Shown here one piece after another: positions 15,935-28,200 of a stretch of DNA of 64,000 bases. How positions within the stretch are numbered: position 1 is the stretch's first letter; every line of letters begins with the position of its first letter. The notes under the pieces are model-generated. The model searched no databases and was not told the origin of the DNA. It saw nothing but the letters and a program-made list of their open reading frames with translations. This DNA comes from Citrus sinensis (taxonomy: Eukaryota > Streptophyta > Magnoliopsida > Sapindales > Rutaceae): positions 32,259,501 through 32,323,500 of the forward strand of contig NC_068558.1 of the NCBI RefSeq assembly GCF_022201045.2, given 5' to 3'. A program made the translations under genes and the position numbers.

Positions 15935-16090
15935 AACTCTTGAATGTATTGTCCTTCATTTTGAGCTTAGTTAGGTTCTCAGTTATATGTAGCTTTTCGT
16001 TCAGATGCGACTGGCAATGAGGTATCAGGGGAGTCTGGAGGGGCATATTATCTGAATTTTCTTATACGGAGTAGAATTTCTAATGTTTAA

Positions 16091-17196
16091 GTGTGCGAGA
16101 ATGTATGTGTTTGTTTTTCTACTTGAATAGAATTTATTAAATTAGCAATTGACATTTACATTTAATAGATTTGTGATTCTGGGATCCTAAAGTTCATAGT
16201 TTCCTCATTTTGGAACCCATTAAACCAAAATCCTAGTTGTGGTTCGGTTCCACGACTACAACAAAGGCTAACCTCTCTTGAAAATGAGGAAGGAAGCTAT
16301 GGGTTACGGGACAGGATTCTATTTTTTCTTCTGACTGCCTTCAGTTTCTAAGAATTTTCTTCCTCCTTTTTCATCATCTTATTGGGATGTTGTCTTGGTT
16401 AGTTTTGTTGGTTTGAATTTTTTTTCCTTCATTTTTAATTTGTGCAACTCCGGCCTGACTTTTATTGAGAGATTTTAATCCTGTAGAATTCCGGCTTCAC
16501 TTTCAAATCCTTGGGTTAAGGATAAAAGCATGCATATAACTTTTTTTATTCAAAATTTGAACTTTGGCATCTTTGTTGCGGGTGCTAGTATAGTTTGGAA
16601 AAGAGGAATTATTTCATCTTAATAATTCAAAAAAATGTTAATCGAATTTTGACAGATTTGACAGGTATAACTCGACAAATCAACTTAAGTCATAATACCA
16701 AAAAAAAAAAAAAAAAAAAAACCCAAGTTATAATAACAAAACCAATGGATCGTGAAAAAGCTAACGTTCCTTTTTTCTTTTTCTTTTTTTTCCGGCATTT
16801 TTTCTAGTGTAAGTTAAATAAATCGAAACTAAGGGGCAAAAAAAAAAAGAAACGAAAGAATAATAAGAAAGGAAATGACACACTGATTCTAATATCACAG
16901 GAATGGAAATAGTCCTTTTTATTACCTGAAACATAATAAAACGTATTAAAAAAATTGAGCATAAGTCGTTTTAAATGTTGAATGCTAAAATAGATTAAAC
17001 AACTGCTTTGTTGATTTGTTATTCTCGAGTGATTTTTTTCTAAATTAAAAAGCACGCTATAATTGTTTTATTGGAATGCATTAAAATTAAATGAGTAAAT
17101 GATAGACGTCTCAAAATTTTTATCTCAAATTTCATTTCAAATGATATGATATGTGATATGTCATTCAATAATTCATTGATAATTTTTTTATAAGAT
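16091..17196. other. Intergenic DNA downstream of APC13
   Basis: AT-rich sequence with an A-run near 16700-16720. No gene recognised. Bases 17106-17196 (around ATCTCAAATTTCATTTCAAATGATATG … GTCATTCAATAATTCATTGATA) look like one arm of an older inverted repeat whose other arm lies beyond the solo LTR. Confidence 0.5.
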
Positions 17197-17201
17197 TTAA
17201 G

Positions 17202-17912
17202 TGAAGTGCTTGGGTGATGAAAAGAGTATTAGCCGCGTATGTCCTCATTACTTGGCCGAGGAAGAATCTCCTCGGCTTAACAAGCTATGAGCAGATGTCC
17301 TAATGCCAGAGCACTTTCTGAGGTGCAGTTATGGCCGACCAGAGACTTGTTACTTGAAAGGTGGGCACAATCCTGCATCAACGCGGCAGTTTCGCTACGT
17401 CCAAATCATCTGGGGAAGCACGATAACCTACGCATGGTTTTTGCGGCCCATGAGGATCCATGATCACCCGAGTGTGGAGGACATGGGGGAAGGATCTAGA
17501 CGTAGGGAACGGTTGCCTATAAAACTCGGAAAAAGGCATAAGAGAAGGGGAGAAAAAAGAGGAAGGGGAAACTCTGGCATTTTGGTTTTAGAATTCATTT
17601 TAACAACAGCTTTCTAAAACACTCTTCTTTGACTCAGCAATTATTATCTTGCGCAAATCTAAGATCCAACTTTTTTTCCCAAAACCGCGCATACTAACTT
17701 AAGTATCGGAGGGTTTTTGCTAGAAAAACCACCGGCATCCCTGATCTGTTTTTGTGAGTGCGGGTTACGAAGGAGGAAGGAGGCAAATCCAAGTTATTGG
17801 ATTTGCTTAATCTCGAAAAGTACCAAAAGCATTGTGTCCCAATCAAAGTTAGTGTAAGCATTGACGAGATAACCTGTTCAGCTTTAAAGACAACTAGAAT
17901 TCTGCATCAACA
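17202..17912. mobile_element. Solo LTR of a retrotransposon
   Basis: A 711 bp block starts TGAAGTGC and ends CATCAACA, so it has the TG…CA ends of an LTR. It is flanked by an exact 5 bp duplication, TTAAG (17197-17201 and 17913-17917). Inside are a TATA-like CTATAAAACTCGG near 17518, an 8 bp stem GCCGAGGA/TCCTCGGC near 17253, and the phrase ACTTAAGTATCGGAGGG near 17700, which recurs in plant Ty3/gypsy-type LTRs. There is no gag-pol and no second LTR nearby, so it is a solo LTR left by recombination. The open frame at 17303-17617 is part of it and not a host gene. The superfamily is an inference. Confidence 0.82.
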
Positions 17913-17917
17913 TTAAG

Positions 17918-19224
17918 TAATTACATTATCTCAGTATCTAATTGATGAATGGCACGTCATTTGAGATAAATTTTTAGGATAAATATTTGGACAAATTAAA
18001 TTGTAAATAATGAAAAAAAAAATACACAAATTTAATGAGATTTTATTTCCCATACAAACTCATATTTCAATATTTTTGACATGCTTAATATATGGAGGTC
18101 ATAAACAAGATTTGATTTCCAATAGATTATTATTATTTTTATTTGCGTAATCCCCTTGTGTTAGGCATAATATTTAAGTGCTCTCAAATTTTTATAATTT
18201 AAATAAAATCTTAAAAGAAAATAAAAAATCAAAAAAATTGAAGGAAATTAAATCTAATGATTATCTTTTCTTTTATAATAAAGGATATAGTTGATAATGT
18301 AGTGGAAACTGGGAGTGCAATTTCACAATTAAAAATAATCATTTGTGGGTTCGTTAACTTGTTGGATAGTTTTTGGTTGCATAGAGATTCTAGATATAGT
18401 TTTTGGTAGCCACTGTTGATTGCTTTGAATAATAAAATTGAATTATCGAGTTTTCATTTTCTATTTATAACTATATCAAACACTTTGCAGGATCCTATAT
18501 TGTCTAATCAATCCTTTTCTTTTTTTTTTTCTTTTTTTTATTTGATAGTCTTATCAGTCCCTTGTAAAAAATTTAATCTACATGAAATTTAATCTACTCC
18601 AATTTAATGCAAATGAATTAAAGATATGCTATGCATTAATAACTTGAACATGGCAACGTTCGGCTGCTAACATACCAAATTAAACGTGCTTAATCTGAAG
18701 TTTGTATGTTTTGTGCTCTCTATTATTTCATTTAATTTATAGTTTAGTTATTATTAATACCTGCAGTTACTCGAACACAAAAGATTAGCTATTAAAGAAA
18801 AAGCCTACATAGGTAATTGGATAAAAGGATATTATTCTCAAAGCTTCAGAAACACTGGAAATTGACATCCGTTGAAAGACGCATAATTTTTTTTTTCCTT
18901 TTTAGGTTTAGAGCTTTAGTTACTCAATATGGTTGAGCCACTGTTACTTACTAGATTGCGGAACGAACGAACTCAGGACGATACAAACGCACAAGAGCCA
19001 GAGAAGAATAGATTCAAACCAAAGCAAAGGAAGCCTCTGTCATATAAAAAAAAAAAATCATGAACATACACAAAAACTTACAAAAATAACTTTCTGCTTT
19101 CTTTCCAATCAATTTTACACAGCTCACATGACCCTCTACCCTATATGGTTTAAAATGCCACAAAATTGAAAGAATTAGTAGAAGGATTTTTACTCAGATT
19201 GCTAGTTAAGCAAGTTTATCACCC
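17918..19224. other. Intergenic DNA and TWD40-1 3' UTR
   Basis: AT-rich DNA. The first ~90 bases (ATCTCAGTATCTAATTGATGAATGGCACGTCATTTGAGATAAA) are roughly the reverse complement of the sequence left of the solo LTR. The last ~300 bases before 19225 are probably the TWD40-1 3' UTR (minus strand). No other gene was recognised. Confidence 0.5.
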
Positions 19225-22200
19225 TCACTCAATTGGTAATGTAGCTGGAACAGTTGTTTCCTGAGCAGGTAATGTTGCTGGAACATTTGTTTCCTGAGCA
19301 GCTGATGTACCTGGAACATTTGTTTCCGGAGTGCCCGGATCCTGCGGTTTTTCTTGAGGATCTGTTACCTGCGATGGTCCCTCGGAAGCTGCCTCATCAG
19401 TAATAGATGCTGCCGGAGCTCTTTCTACTGAAGCAGAAGCAGCCAGATCTGAATTACTTTCTGAGGATTGAATAGGGCCTTTATCACCTGAAGTTGGTTC
19501 GCTACCCTCCCCTGGGGGTGGAGTACTTTCTTCTGTGGGTGTCGTCGTAGGTGGTGCTTCTACAGCCAACTGTTCACTTGGTTGCTGCTGTGAACCTTCT
19601 ATTGCCAGTGGTTTGCCTGGTTGCTGCTGTGAACCTTCTACTGCCAGCGGTTTGCCTGGTTGCTGCTGCGAATTCAGTGAACCAGGCACAGGTTTCTTTT
19701 GAATAGTAATTGAACCAATAGATGGCATCCCTGGTGGAAGAATTTCAATTGGAGGTTTCTTCCCTGCTTCAGCCAGGCTTGTAAGCTTGGGTTCTTCAAG
19801 GGAAGCAAGGAATGCAGCTGCAGCATCAGTCTTTGCTGTTGGAGTATGATCGACCTCCTTCTGTAGCATTTTGTTCCAAGCCTCAACCAAGTTCTTTAGT
19901 GATGGTCGCCCATGAGCCTGAGAGAATTCATGAAGCTGGTTACATCAGAGCATCAAATTAAGGGTTAAAACTAAACAGTTTTTACAAACAAGTCGTACAT
20001 GAGCATGAAGCACAGCCTCAGCAAGCATTCCAGTATCCTGCCATGCCTTCTCCATGAGAGCATTGTCACCCAAAATTGCAGCTGAAAATGCTGCTTCACG
20101 TCCCAAGCCAAGTGAGATCAAATTAGTTACCAAACCCTGCAGGACATGTGCATAATTAATTGATGAACTAAGATAATATAAAAGAAACCATCAAGAAGAT
20201 CAGTAAAACACGGCGTAAGGCTGAAATTCTCTTGCATGCATCAATTTAATTCAGAACCAGTGAAACAGAAGCATAATCATACATAAAATTATAAATGGAT
20301 TAACAGAAAAAATTATTTTACAGTAGATGAGTGATAAAACATGTTATAGCATGAATCAAACAGCTATTAGAATTGATGGGCAGGAGAAACACGAATAAAA
20401 GTCACAGTACGTACACTAAGTCGTGTCAACTCTCCATGGTTTGCAAGTCGTAGAGCAAGACCTCTTAACTCGTGACCCTGCAATGCTCCTTTCACTGAAC
20501 CTGCAGCAGCTAATCTCTTAAGAGCTTCACGTGCAATGTTAGCTTGTCCAGTAGCATCTGCAGCATCGATGAGATCCAGAAACTCCTTAGCAAATTTCAC
20601 TATTCCTTGAACGGCTTCCACAATATTTTCCTTCTTGGTTGTTAAAGTGAGAATATCATTTAAATCAAGCCCTGGATGATCTTGTCCTATGTCCCTGCTA
20701 TTGCTCATCGTAATAAGGCATTGAAGAGCTCTTTTCAAATCATTGCTCTGCATGGCTAGATCAAATTCCAACCTGAGAAACAAGCAGAATTCATCAATCA
20801 TATTGAAAACAATGACTAAACAATGTTGCTGCAATTTCTATGGGCTTGAATGACTTAAATTCTATTTATTATCCAAAGAACATGAATAAGAGTCCAGTAC
20901 AACACAGACGAGTGAGATTGAAAAGCAGAAGACATGAATTCATGGTGTGAACAGTGACTAATGATAATAATAGTATCCGAAACCCAGAAACAAAAGGGAA
21001 TTAATTAATATTCACACACCTTTTAGATATTCCAGGCAAGTGAAGTGCTTCAGTGGCATATCCCATCCCTAGCATAAATTGTGCTAAATCATCATGATGT
21101 TCTCTACCAAGCCTACTTGCCCTGTATAACAAAATACAAGTTAATAAACAGGACAGAATTATAATCACCATCTAAAGTGAACATGTGAAATAGTAATACC
21201 ATTTGACTGCACTAACAGAATCTCCGTAGGCAGCAAGACACCGGCATCGAATTCCAGGATGGCTTAGGGATAACGCATGTGCACACATGTACCTAAAGAA
21301 GAAAAAGTAGAAATGATTTTAATGCAATCTGCTAATTACATCACATAATTTGACTATAATTGACCAGCATACACGTCATGAAAGGTGCAAACTAAGATAC
21401 TCTTCCCTTTTATTTTGAAAAAATAAAATAAGACTCTCCCCTTTCAGAAGGTGCAAAATGTAAAACTTGTAGATTTTCATGAGCAAGAAATTACAGCCCT
21501 GAATTGAAGCAAATGCAATTATAGAGTTCTTAGTCTCCCATCATTGTTGCAATGGATATTGCAGTATGCAGGAAGAATCAGGGAAACAATTAAAAGTACA
21601 AAACAAAAAAAAGTAAACAAATTAAAAAAAAAAAAAATCTTATATGCATACATTGACCATTGAAAGCAGAATTGAACAATTTTATTTACATATTCTCGTC
21701 ATAGACTACAATATATAAGCGCGATTTCTTTTACAACTAGATAAGCGTTTACCTTAATAATATAAAATTAAGGACTGTTATTGCCATTAGATAAAGTTGC
21801 AAATTGGTAGAAAAGGACTCAATAGCCCTCGACATTGCTACTAAACTGCCCTAAGACCAGAAAGCGAACAACTAAAATAACACTAATGAAAGGAAACAAG
21901 AAAACGTATCACAAACTTTGCAAAGAAAGAATTATTGATGAACTATTTTAATTTTACTCCTGAAATAAAAAAAAAACTATAAAAAAAAAGCACCCTATTA
22001 AGCAATATCTATTAGTTTATTTCTTATTTACAAACATAAAAAGTTATTTCATGGATTTTTTTTCACTAAACAACTGAACATGTATTCACTTGTTTTCCAA
22101 AAACAAAAATAAAAATGGGTAGCAAAAAACAAAAACAGACAGGCCCTTAAGTAGCCAAAGGATTCTTGAAGCAAATAGGGTCCAGTTACCTATCAATAAG

Positions 22201-25200
22201 CCAAAGAACTCCATCTTTAACACCCACAACAACTAGGGGTCCTATTGGTCGTTTCTGTTCTGTTGGAAAACGAGTGACTGCCACTGCCACCCCTCCACCA
22301 CCAACAGCTATTTCATTAACCTTTCTTTCTTCAATGTCTTTTGGCATCATAGAATCATCCCCTTCAACTTTAGTTTGTTTTGGCATCGTTAAGAAAGGTG
22401 GGACTGAAGCAGCATGTTGAAAAGAAGCTAGCCGGACCACCTGAATGAAGAAAGATTCATACATATAGGAAAAACACAGATTTCTTTATTTGCATTACAC
22501 AGGTAATAATTGGGTGCATGCCTGTGTGTGTCTGTATAAACAAGCATGTAAATATGCATTCCCACATGAACTACTTGAGACAATTTAGACCAAACACAGC
22601 AACAAAAGAATATCAGTCAACAGAATGCTGCTTATAAATGCTACCCTGTGCAGCAAGCATTCAGATGTAGGGAGGTGGGTAAAGCCCAAATTGATTTTTT
22701 TTTAGCCCCCTACTTCCCAAGGATTTGAACACAGGTGGCCAGCCAAGTAACGCTGCTTGAAAACCACTCAGCCAAGCACTTGGCGGCACTAAGCATTTAG
22801 AATATATTTTGGAAGATCTTTCAACAATAGCTAACTCCACTTTTACCTTTCAAAACGATGCTTTTCAAGCTCATATAAGTTATCATATAATTATAGGAAG
22901 TACATAGATAACCTATAAAGAAAAGCGTAAAAAAACTACACTCATTTGTGAAAGTTTCAGTGAATAAAAGAGACAGATAATTAAACAGTAAATTTTCATG
23001 ATGATTTTCACCAGCACAGAGCTTAACACAATTGAATTATGTTTCTCTAACCCTCAATAACACTAGAGTTCTCTCAACTTCAGCTCAGCTTAACCTTCTT
23101 TGTTTGTTTCACTAATATCCTTCTAGCTAGACACAGCTAATTTCAGAGCTAAAATAAGGTGCCAAACTCTTTCGGCAAGCCAAAGGAAATCTAAATAGCA
23201 ATTTACAGTATTCCAGTAGAGATGAACTTGAAATGCACACAGTAGACATAAAGTTATCAACCTGTAGCATTGGGGGTCTCAACTTTATCCTATCTTGAGC
23301 AGCAGTCTGGGAACTCTCTACTGCAATAAGGGCCAATTCCCCATGCTCAGCAACAGCTCTTGACTGTACCTCTTTCAATTTCATCTCCTCTTTCATCTTC
23401 ATTGTTTCTACATCTATGGCTGCAACCCCAGCATCCACAAAAACACATCTGCAAAATAGCATGCCAAACGTGCATGGTATACTCATTACTCCATTTCACA
23501 AATCACCCTGCACACACTCCAATATATTGGAAACTGTGTTTTTTTGGCAGTTAGTGGGTGAGGATGCCCTCACTAGAGAATGATTATCTCTGTGTGTGCG
23601 TGCGTGCGCGTGAGTGTGTGTGTGTGTGTGTAAAAGAGGGATAGCCAGTCTACAGAAAATAATAAGAGAGAACCTTATTACAGCTAATTAAGAATAGTAT
23701 GACACTTGATAACCAGTGTTTCAAGTATGTAACTACATAAGAAACTTCAGATTAATAGTGATCCCCTTTTCAAGTCTTGGAAACAAAGGCAACAGTAAAC
23801 CTTTATTCAATGTAGAGACATTTATCATTCTTTGAATTCAGCTAGAATTTTCCTTAGTAACCTAAACATCAAAATGTTAATTCCAAATATGCCATGTCAC
23901 GAGCACTTTTAAGTATAAAACCGGAAAAAAGGATAAAGAATGCAGTAGATTTTTTAACCAATTGAATAGGAACATGAGTTTTGAACCAATATCTTACTCA
24001 ATGGTAGTTGGAGTGACCACAAACAGCTGCCGCCGATGCCAAACAGCTCCTGTAGCATAGGGTATCGCAACATCTCCTAGGTATCTATATTGAGGGCACA
24101 AGGAAGATATGACTATGTAATGCTGATAAGCGAAAGCACAGTACTCAACAGTTTGGTCCCATGCAGTCCATTCTGGCTGAGGAAGTAGGCCACCCACAGG
24201 CTGAAAAGTTTCCCAGCTGCACATTAAAACCTTAATTAAACATTATATACAATAAAAAGGGAACCCATACAGATCTTATTAATCTGCAGACAAAAAATAT
24301 ATTACACGAATGTATACCATTTGATACATTAGAAGAGAAAACACTGAGAGAATCATGTAAATAGCAATGGGAAAAGTTAATCTGATTTAAACCTAGAGGC
24401 TGAAGAGAACACACACAGCATTATAAGGTCTAACGACCAACTGAATCCAAAATGACCATGTTGATTACAGGATTAAGAGGTGACTCTGCAAGTTGACAGG
24501 ATTCGTAGGAAAAATGCAACTGGATAGTTTTGGACATTGCTTGCGAGGTGAGGACCTATGATGGATGATAGAAAACAAATTAACCTTTTTCTTCTGCTCT
24601 AAGGACTCCTCTATTTTCAAGACCAAAATTGCAAAGGAAGGGAATAGAAGAATAGTTAAAAATTGCTTTCTTTCTACAACTTTTTAAATCATTAATATTA
24701 TTTTCTAGTACTTCCACAAAACATTAAGGAAAATGACAGGATGGATTAGCATACACCACAAAGATAATAATCCATCCCTATTGAGTAATTTAATATGAGA
24801 GCTTCAATAAATTGAAATGAAAATGACCAAAAACAAACCAAGAGAGACCAACAATTAATGCCTCAAAGCTGAAGACTTCAGGTTTTACAAGCAATAGCCT
24901 CTTAATGACAGATAAGTAAAACAAACAACTTCCATCCTCACCTGTATAGCTGAAAGTTTTGAGGCGCTGCCTCAGCAGGAGATTTTTGAGAAGAAAATCC
25001 ATCATCAAAAGTTGTGAAAGAAGAAAGGCCACTACTTCCAAAACCTGACAGAGGCATAGACTGAATTGTTGAAATAGCAGTTGCAGCAATAGGGCTAATC
25101 CTTCGAGATGTTCGATAGGCCACACCAAGTAGTGCTCCCCCATGCAAGCCAATAACCTACAAGAATAAATTTTCTATGAGAAAGGAAATAAGCACTTGAA

Positions 25201-28200
25201 GTTTCTGGGTTGTGGGTCAAATGATCAGAACATTGCCATGCAAAGGTAGATGCAGGAGGTACCTAGCCCTATCAGTTTCAAATTAGGCATCAATAACTGG
25301 AATTTGATCATGACCTACAATTTAGACCTAACTTTCAATATAAGAACACAGACAAGGAGATCAGATAAGAGCGAAGTAAGCTACAGACACTGAAGGAGAT
25401 ATATTTCTCCCACTGTTTTATTATGTTAAGAATAGAAATTCAGATAAATTCCTCCAACAAATACCTTTAAAATTTAAATCTCATAACAGTTCAGTGCACA
25501 GCCAGGAAATCAGTTCTGCTATATATTTAAGTGGAAAAAGCAAATGCCATGTAAGGATCAACCAAAACATATCTGGTTGAAAGGAGATACAACTACAACA
25601 TTGCCTAGAACAGGGATAAGACACTTGATTAAACACTTCAGTTCCAGGCTCACGACAACAACTAATGGTATAAAGAAGACAAAATAAAGCCACTAAAAGA
25701 ATTAATATGAATGTGAAAAGAACACATTCGGGGGGGATTTAAAATAAGTTTATAAAATTAAATATACCACAAGCACTGAATCATCTCTCCATTTTTATCT
25801 TCTAAGTTAGTTGATTAAACAACTGGCACAAGAACACTAAGAAAATAAATCTAAGTCCTCTTAAGCATTAATATTTCCTTTTTATAATTTGCCAAAAAAA
25901 CAAAACATGGGAAAGGCTTGGACATAGCAGATAATTGCCAGCATGATAAATAACAGAAAGATTAACTTCAGCTTGACAAACTACATAGTTTCAAGAAAAA
26001 GGAAAACAAAAAAAAAAAAATCAAGATTCTCAAAAGTAATTCTGCTTTCTTTTCTATGTTAGTTGATTAACAATTGGCAAAAGAACATTAAAAAAATAAA
26101 TCTAAGTCCTCTTAAAGAATTTGAATTTCCTTTTTAGAATTTCCAAAAACACATGGCAAATGTTTGGGCATGACTCAAAAATAGCAGATAATTGCCAGCA
26201 TGATAAATAACAGAAAAGATTAACTTAGCTTAACAAACATGATAGTCAAAAGTAGTCCCTGTTTTAGAACTCAGTGAAAATAGAAAGGCATAGAGATATA
26301 TGGGTATCCATTGAACATTTCTATAAAACCATAGAATGCTGTCAAATTCTGATATCCGACTCTTTAAAACTAAGAAAATGGTATACATGGAGAAAGACCG
26401 AAAGATATCAAATACCGGTTCACTGGAGCCACCTATAGACCTCATTAATATATTTGATGTCCCATCATCCAACAAGATACGAGCTTGAACAGTAGCCGAG
26501 GAAGCAGCAGAAGCAGCTGCTGCTTGGGCTGCAGCTGCAGCAGCAGCAGCTTCTTTTGCTTTTCTTGATGAACCCCCCTTAGGAATTATAGGAAGCCTAG
26601 GAGTTAATGCAGATTCCAATATGGCAAATCTGTCACGACAAGTATCCCACGCTAAAAGCCTTGCACTGCCTGAATCAACAATGGACCAGTCGCTGACCTT
26701 GTAGACAGAAAAGTAGGGAATATCGGGCCAGACTACCGCAAGATACCTGAGATCAAATTGTGCTATAATAAGAAGCTATCATGTCATGCAAATCAAATAC
26801 AGAGGATTCAATTTCAGCTGAAATTTCTCACTTTAGAGTACAATATAAGTCATTATCATGTAAAAAGAAGCAATTAAAACAGACTTTAACAAGAATAGAA
26901 GTTCTCTTCAGCTTTGGCATATATTAGTACAAAAATATGATTTACGCTTTTTATATGGCATAAAAACGGTGCAATAACCAAATACATCACTGCAACTGCA
27001 TTTGTACATCGAATCATCTGCTTTAATATGATTTGAAACTGAACAACACAAAAGCCAAATAATCCACAGCGTTACAGAGAAAGTCAAAGATACTTACTTC
27101 CCCGAACTGCTTACAGAAAGAATCGAATATGAATCATGAGGAACAGGTGTACTGATGTGCTTTTTGATCTGCTTAATTTGCAATGCATCAGGTAAGTCCC
27201 CCTTCAACCTTCCCGTTTCAGATAAGGAGCCATTATTTCCAAGAGACGGATTTGCAGCACTAGATAACTGAAAGTTTACTAGTTTTAACTCCCTTTCAAC
27301 TATGTAGACAGCTGAGTGGTCCCGACTTCCTGAGGGTGTTGGTAGGGGAGCTACAGCTGGAAGAGACCGAGGATCAAATTCACTGATAATAACACCAACA
27401 TTGGTACCAGTAGCAACAAGGTGAGGCTGTAAAGAATGCGCCACCATACAGTAAACCTGTAGTAGAAATTTATGGATATCAAGTAAGATGTAATCAAGAA
27501 ATTAAGGACAAGAAAAATAATACTGGTGAAAGGGCCTTGTTCAAGTGGATGAATAAAATTTCATTCAAGAAACCCAATTAGAAAACTGTATGAAGCATCG
27601 AAATACTATAAGAGATCATAAACAGAAAGGAGCCACTAATATGGAAATTTTGCAAGTACAAAAACTACTACTCACCCTCAGTTTCTTATGGTGTGCTAGA
27701 ACTTGAGGAGGTACTAATGAAGAAAGTTCACACAAAGGCCTTGTCAGAGCTGAATACGTGGGATGTTCAATAGCCCTGCCAAAAGTTTAAACAATGTTCT
27801 AAGGTCCTTCATATATAATCGACTAAATGGTATTACGTTAAACTCCATCAATATTTAAATCCTTTTTCTGGGAGCAGCAATGAATTTCTCATTAATCACA
27901 GCACAAAGACCCTCATAAACAACTGATAAGAAGATCTGTAACAAATGTAGCCGGTGAAGGGTATAAGCTTACCATATATGGGAATCTTTCACACAAGTTA
28001 AAATGTCAAGATTTGGAGCCCGAGGATGACACCAAGATGCCACACTGTGGCAAGCAAGTTTTGGAACAGGTTTAATTCGCCGCAGCTCCTGTGATTGAAA
28101 TTTAATAAATGTAAAAACAATATGCCAGGGTTTTACTCTTATCTTTCAATAATAACAAGCACTTTTACAAAAGCAACGAATCCTCAAACTTGTAAAAGTA

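Noticed and set aside
17303-17617. A 104-codon open frame
   Set aside because: It lies wholly inside the solo LTR and has the composition of LTR leader sequence.
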